Below are positions 39,775 through 40,654 of a DNA stretch of 40,654 nt, piece after piece; within the stretch, counting starts at the first letter, position 1, and each line of letters opens with the position of its first letter. Both the position numbers and the translations under genes were made by a program. This DNA is from JAXLWB01 sp046328715 (GTDB taxonomy: Bacteria; Chloroflexota; Anaerolineae; Caldilineales; Caldilineaceae). Location of the stretch: the NCBI GenBank assembly GCA_046328715.1, contig JAXLWB010000071.1:1-40654 (forward strand). The letters run 5' to 3'. The notes below the pieces were generated by a model. The model was not told the origin of the DNA and searched no databases. It was given only the letters and a program-made list of their open reading frames with translations.

Positions 39775-39801
39775 GAATGACAGGATGAAGGGATGACAAG
39801 G

Positions 39802-39977
39802 TGACCGGATGATACTGCTGGCGAAATTGCTGACCGATTGAAATCAGCCACTGACAACGAGAAGTCGCCTCAGCGACGAAGAAATATCCAGTGCCTGAGG
39901 GCACTTCTCGTTGTCAGCAGAGGAATTAATTCCTACTCTCTTGAATTCGCCAGCAGTATCACCAGATGACCGGATGA
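39802..39977. mobile_element. Palindromic MITE-like element flanked by TGACCGGATGA direct repeats
   Basis: TGACCGGATGA occurs at 39802-39812 and 39967-39977. Inside, GATACTGCTGGCGAA (39811-39825) is the exact inverse of TTCGCCAGCAGTATC (39946-39960), and CTGACAACGAGAAGT (39851-39865) of ACTTCTCGTTGTCAG (39903-39917). The unit has no coding capacity. The surrounding DNA is made of GGATGACA/GGTGACC-type words, so the direct repeats could be part of that simple repeat and not a target duplication. Confidence 0.55.
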
Positions 39978-40039
39978 CAAAAGCCGGAATTATTCATCTT
40001 GTCACCCTGTCAAGTCTTCACTTTGTCAGGAATTTCCCA

Positions 40040-40654
40040 ATGAACCTGCTTGACTCACTCTTTGCACGCCGACAGAGCATTGCCTCAGCCTGGGATTGGC
40101 GCAATCGGCTTGGGTTGGGGCTGCTCTGTATTGCGCTGATCCTCTTTTTTGGTGTCCAATACGACAATTTTTTTACGATTGACAACGGCTTTGCCACCTT
40201 GCTCAACATTTCGTCGATCCTGATTGCGGCGGTGGGGAGTGGCTTTCTACTCGTCTCGGGCAATGTCGATCTCTCGATTGGTGGGCAATATGCGCTGATT
40301 GGCATTGTGGTGGCGCAAACCGTCGTAAAAAGCCAAAGTCCACTGCTGGGCGTGATCGTGGGGCTGCTCTGTGGGGCCTCGCTCGGCTTGGTCAATGGTC
40401 TCCTGGTCCGTGCCCTCAAGATTTCGCCGATCATCGTGACGATTGGGACTAGCGCCATCTTTCGCGGCATGGCCTATGTCGTCTCTGGCGGCATCTCGGT
40501 CTTCGGCTTTCCCGAGCCGTTTATTGCGATTGGCCGCTCACGCATAGGGCCTGCGCCGCTGCCTGTGATCATTGCCGCCATCGTTTTTGTGCTAGCGGGC
40601 TTTGTGTTGGTACGTACGGTGGTCGGTCTGCGTACTTATGCGATCGGGGGGAAT
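40040..40654 (+). CDS. RbsC-like ABC transporter permease, partial at window end
   Basis: The frame runs from ATG 40040 (CAGGAA upstream) for 205 codons to the last base without a stop. It starts MNLLDSLFARRQSIAS, followed by helices LGLGLLCIALILFFGVQYDN and ILIAAVGSGFLLVSGNVDLS. The conserved VDLSIGG motif, LKISPIIVTIGTSAIFRGMA and the late segment VVGLRTYAIGGN identify the branched-chain amino acid/ribose-type permease family. It would form a homodimeric channel for the RbsB-like protein upstream. The rest of the gene and any ATPase gene lie beyond the window. Confidence 0.9.
   Translation, partial: MNLLDSLFARRQSIASAWDWRNRLGLGLLCIALILFFGVQYDNFFTIDNGFATLLNISSILIAAVGSGFLLVSGNVDLSIGGQYALIGIVVAQTVVKSQSPLLGVIVGLLCGASLGLVNGLLVRALKISPIIVTIGTSAIFRGMAYVVSGGISVFGFPEPFIAIGRSRIGPAPLPVIIAAIVFVLAGFVLVRTVVGLRTYAIGGN

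Noticed and set aside
1..40654. CRISPR arrays, tRNA or rRNA genes
   Set aside because: No regularly spaced direct repeats, cloverleaf-like segments or rRNA signature sequences were seen on reading through.

Overview
The window looks like a chromosomal segment of a Chloroflexota bacterium, most likely from the Caldilinea/Ardenticatena/Anaerolineae side of the phylum. This is an inference from several features. The substrate-binding lipoproteins carry twin-arginine-like signals followed by a lipobox. A large secreted FG-GAP protein has PT-rich linkers and ends in IYLPMLNR. There is a hybrid kinase whose last receiver lacks the usual Lys. Carbohydrate ABC genes are abundant, and the intergenic spaces are full of palindromic repeats. 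No rRNA, tRNA or CRISPR array was seen.

Region 1 (1-8916, all + strand) is a loose run of short genes: a membrane-protein tail, DUF2306, a secreted alpha/beta hydrolase, an MDR alcohol dehydrogenase with a small partner gene, DUF2938, two DUF4386 genes (one broken), a SnoaL-like protein, a ChbG/HpnK-type deacetylase and two lipoprotein genes. It is visibly decaying. It holds a truncated and frameshifted DUF4386 gene, an in-frame fusion of a membrane-protein N-terminus to an MDR C-terminus, a lost stop codon at a TAATG junction, and an alpha/beta-hydrolase lipoprotein gene split by one extra base in an A-run.

Region 2 (8929-13827, - strand) has a GH20 beta-N-acetylhexosaminidase and a 1058-residue secreted FG-GAP protein, separated by a long hairpin.

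Region 3 (14097-40654, mostly + strand) is a large sugar-catabolic locus. It has two Gfo/Idh/MocA oxidoreductases; a palindromic MITE-like insertion; a hybrid histidine kinase convergent with, and overlapping, a response regulator; a first ABC importer (two permeases and a binding protein); two tandem GH38 alpha-mannosidase-like genes that both use TTG starts; an enolase-superfamily sugar-acid dehydratase; a second ABC importer; a GNAT-PHP (CehA/McbA-like) fusion; a COG3618-type amidohydrolase; a UxuA-type mannonate dehydratase; and the start of a third, ribose-type ABC importer. No transporter ATPase gene is present in the window.

Taken together, the enzymes suggest uptake of alpha-mannosides, hydrolysis by GH38 enzymes, oxidation by a Gfo/Idh enzyme, lactone opening by the amidohydrolase, and dehydration of mannonate or a related hexonate to 2-keto-3-deoxygluconate. 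That non-phosphorylative route is a hypothesis built from gene content. Between uxuA and the third transporter lies a GGTATACC/TATACC motif resembling the operators of GntR/FadR-type hexuronate regulators (UxuR/ExuR).
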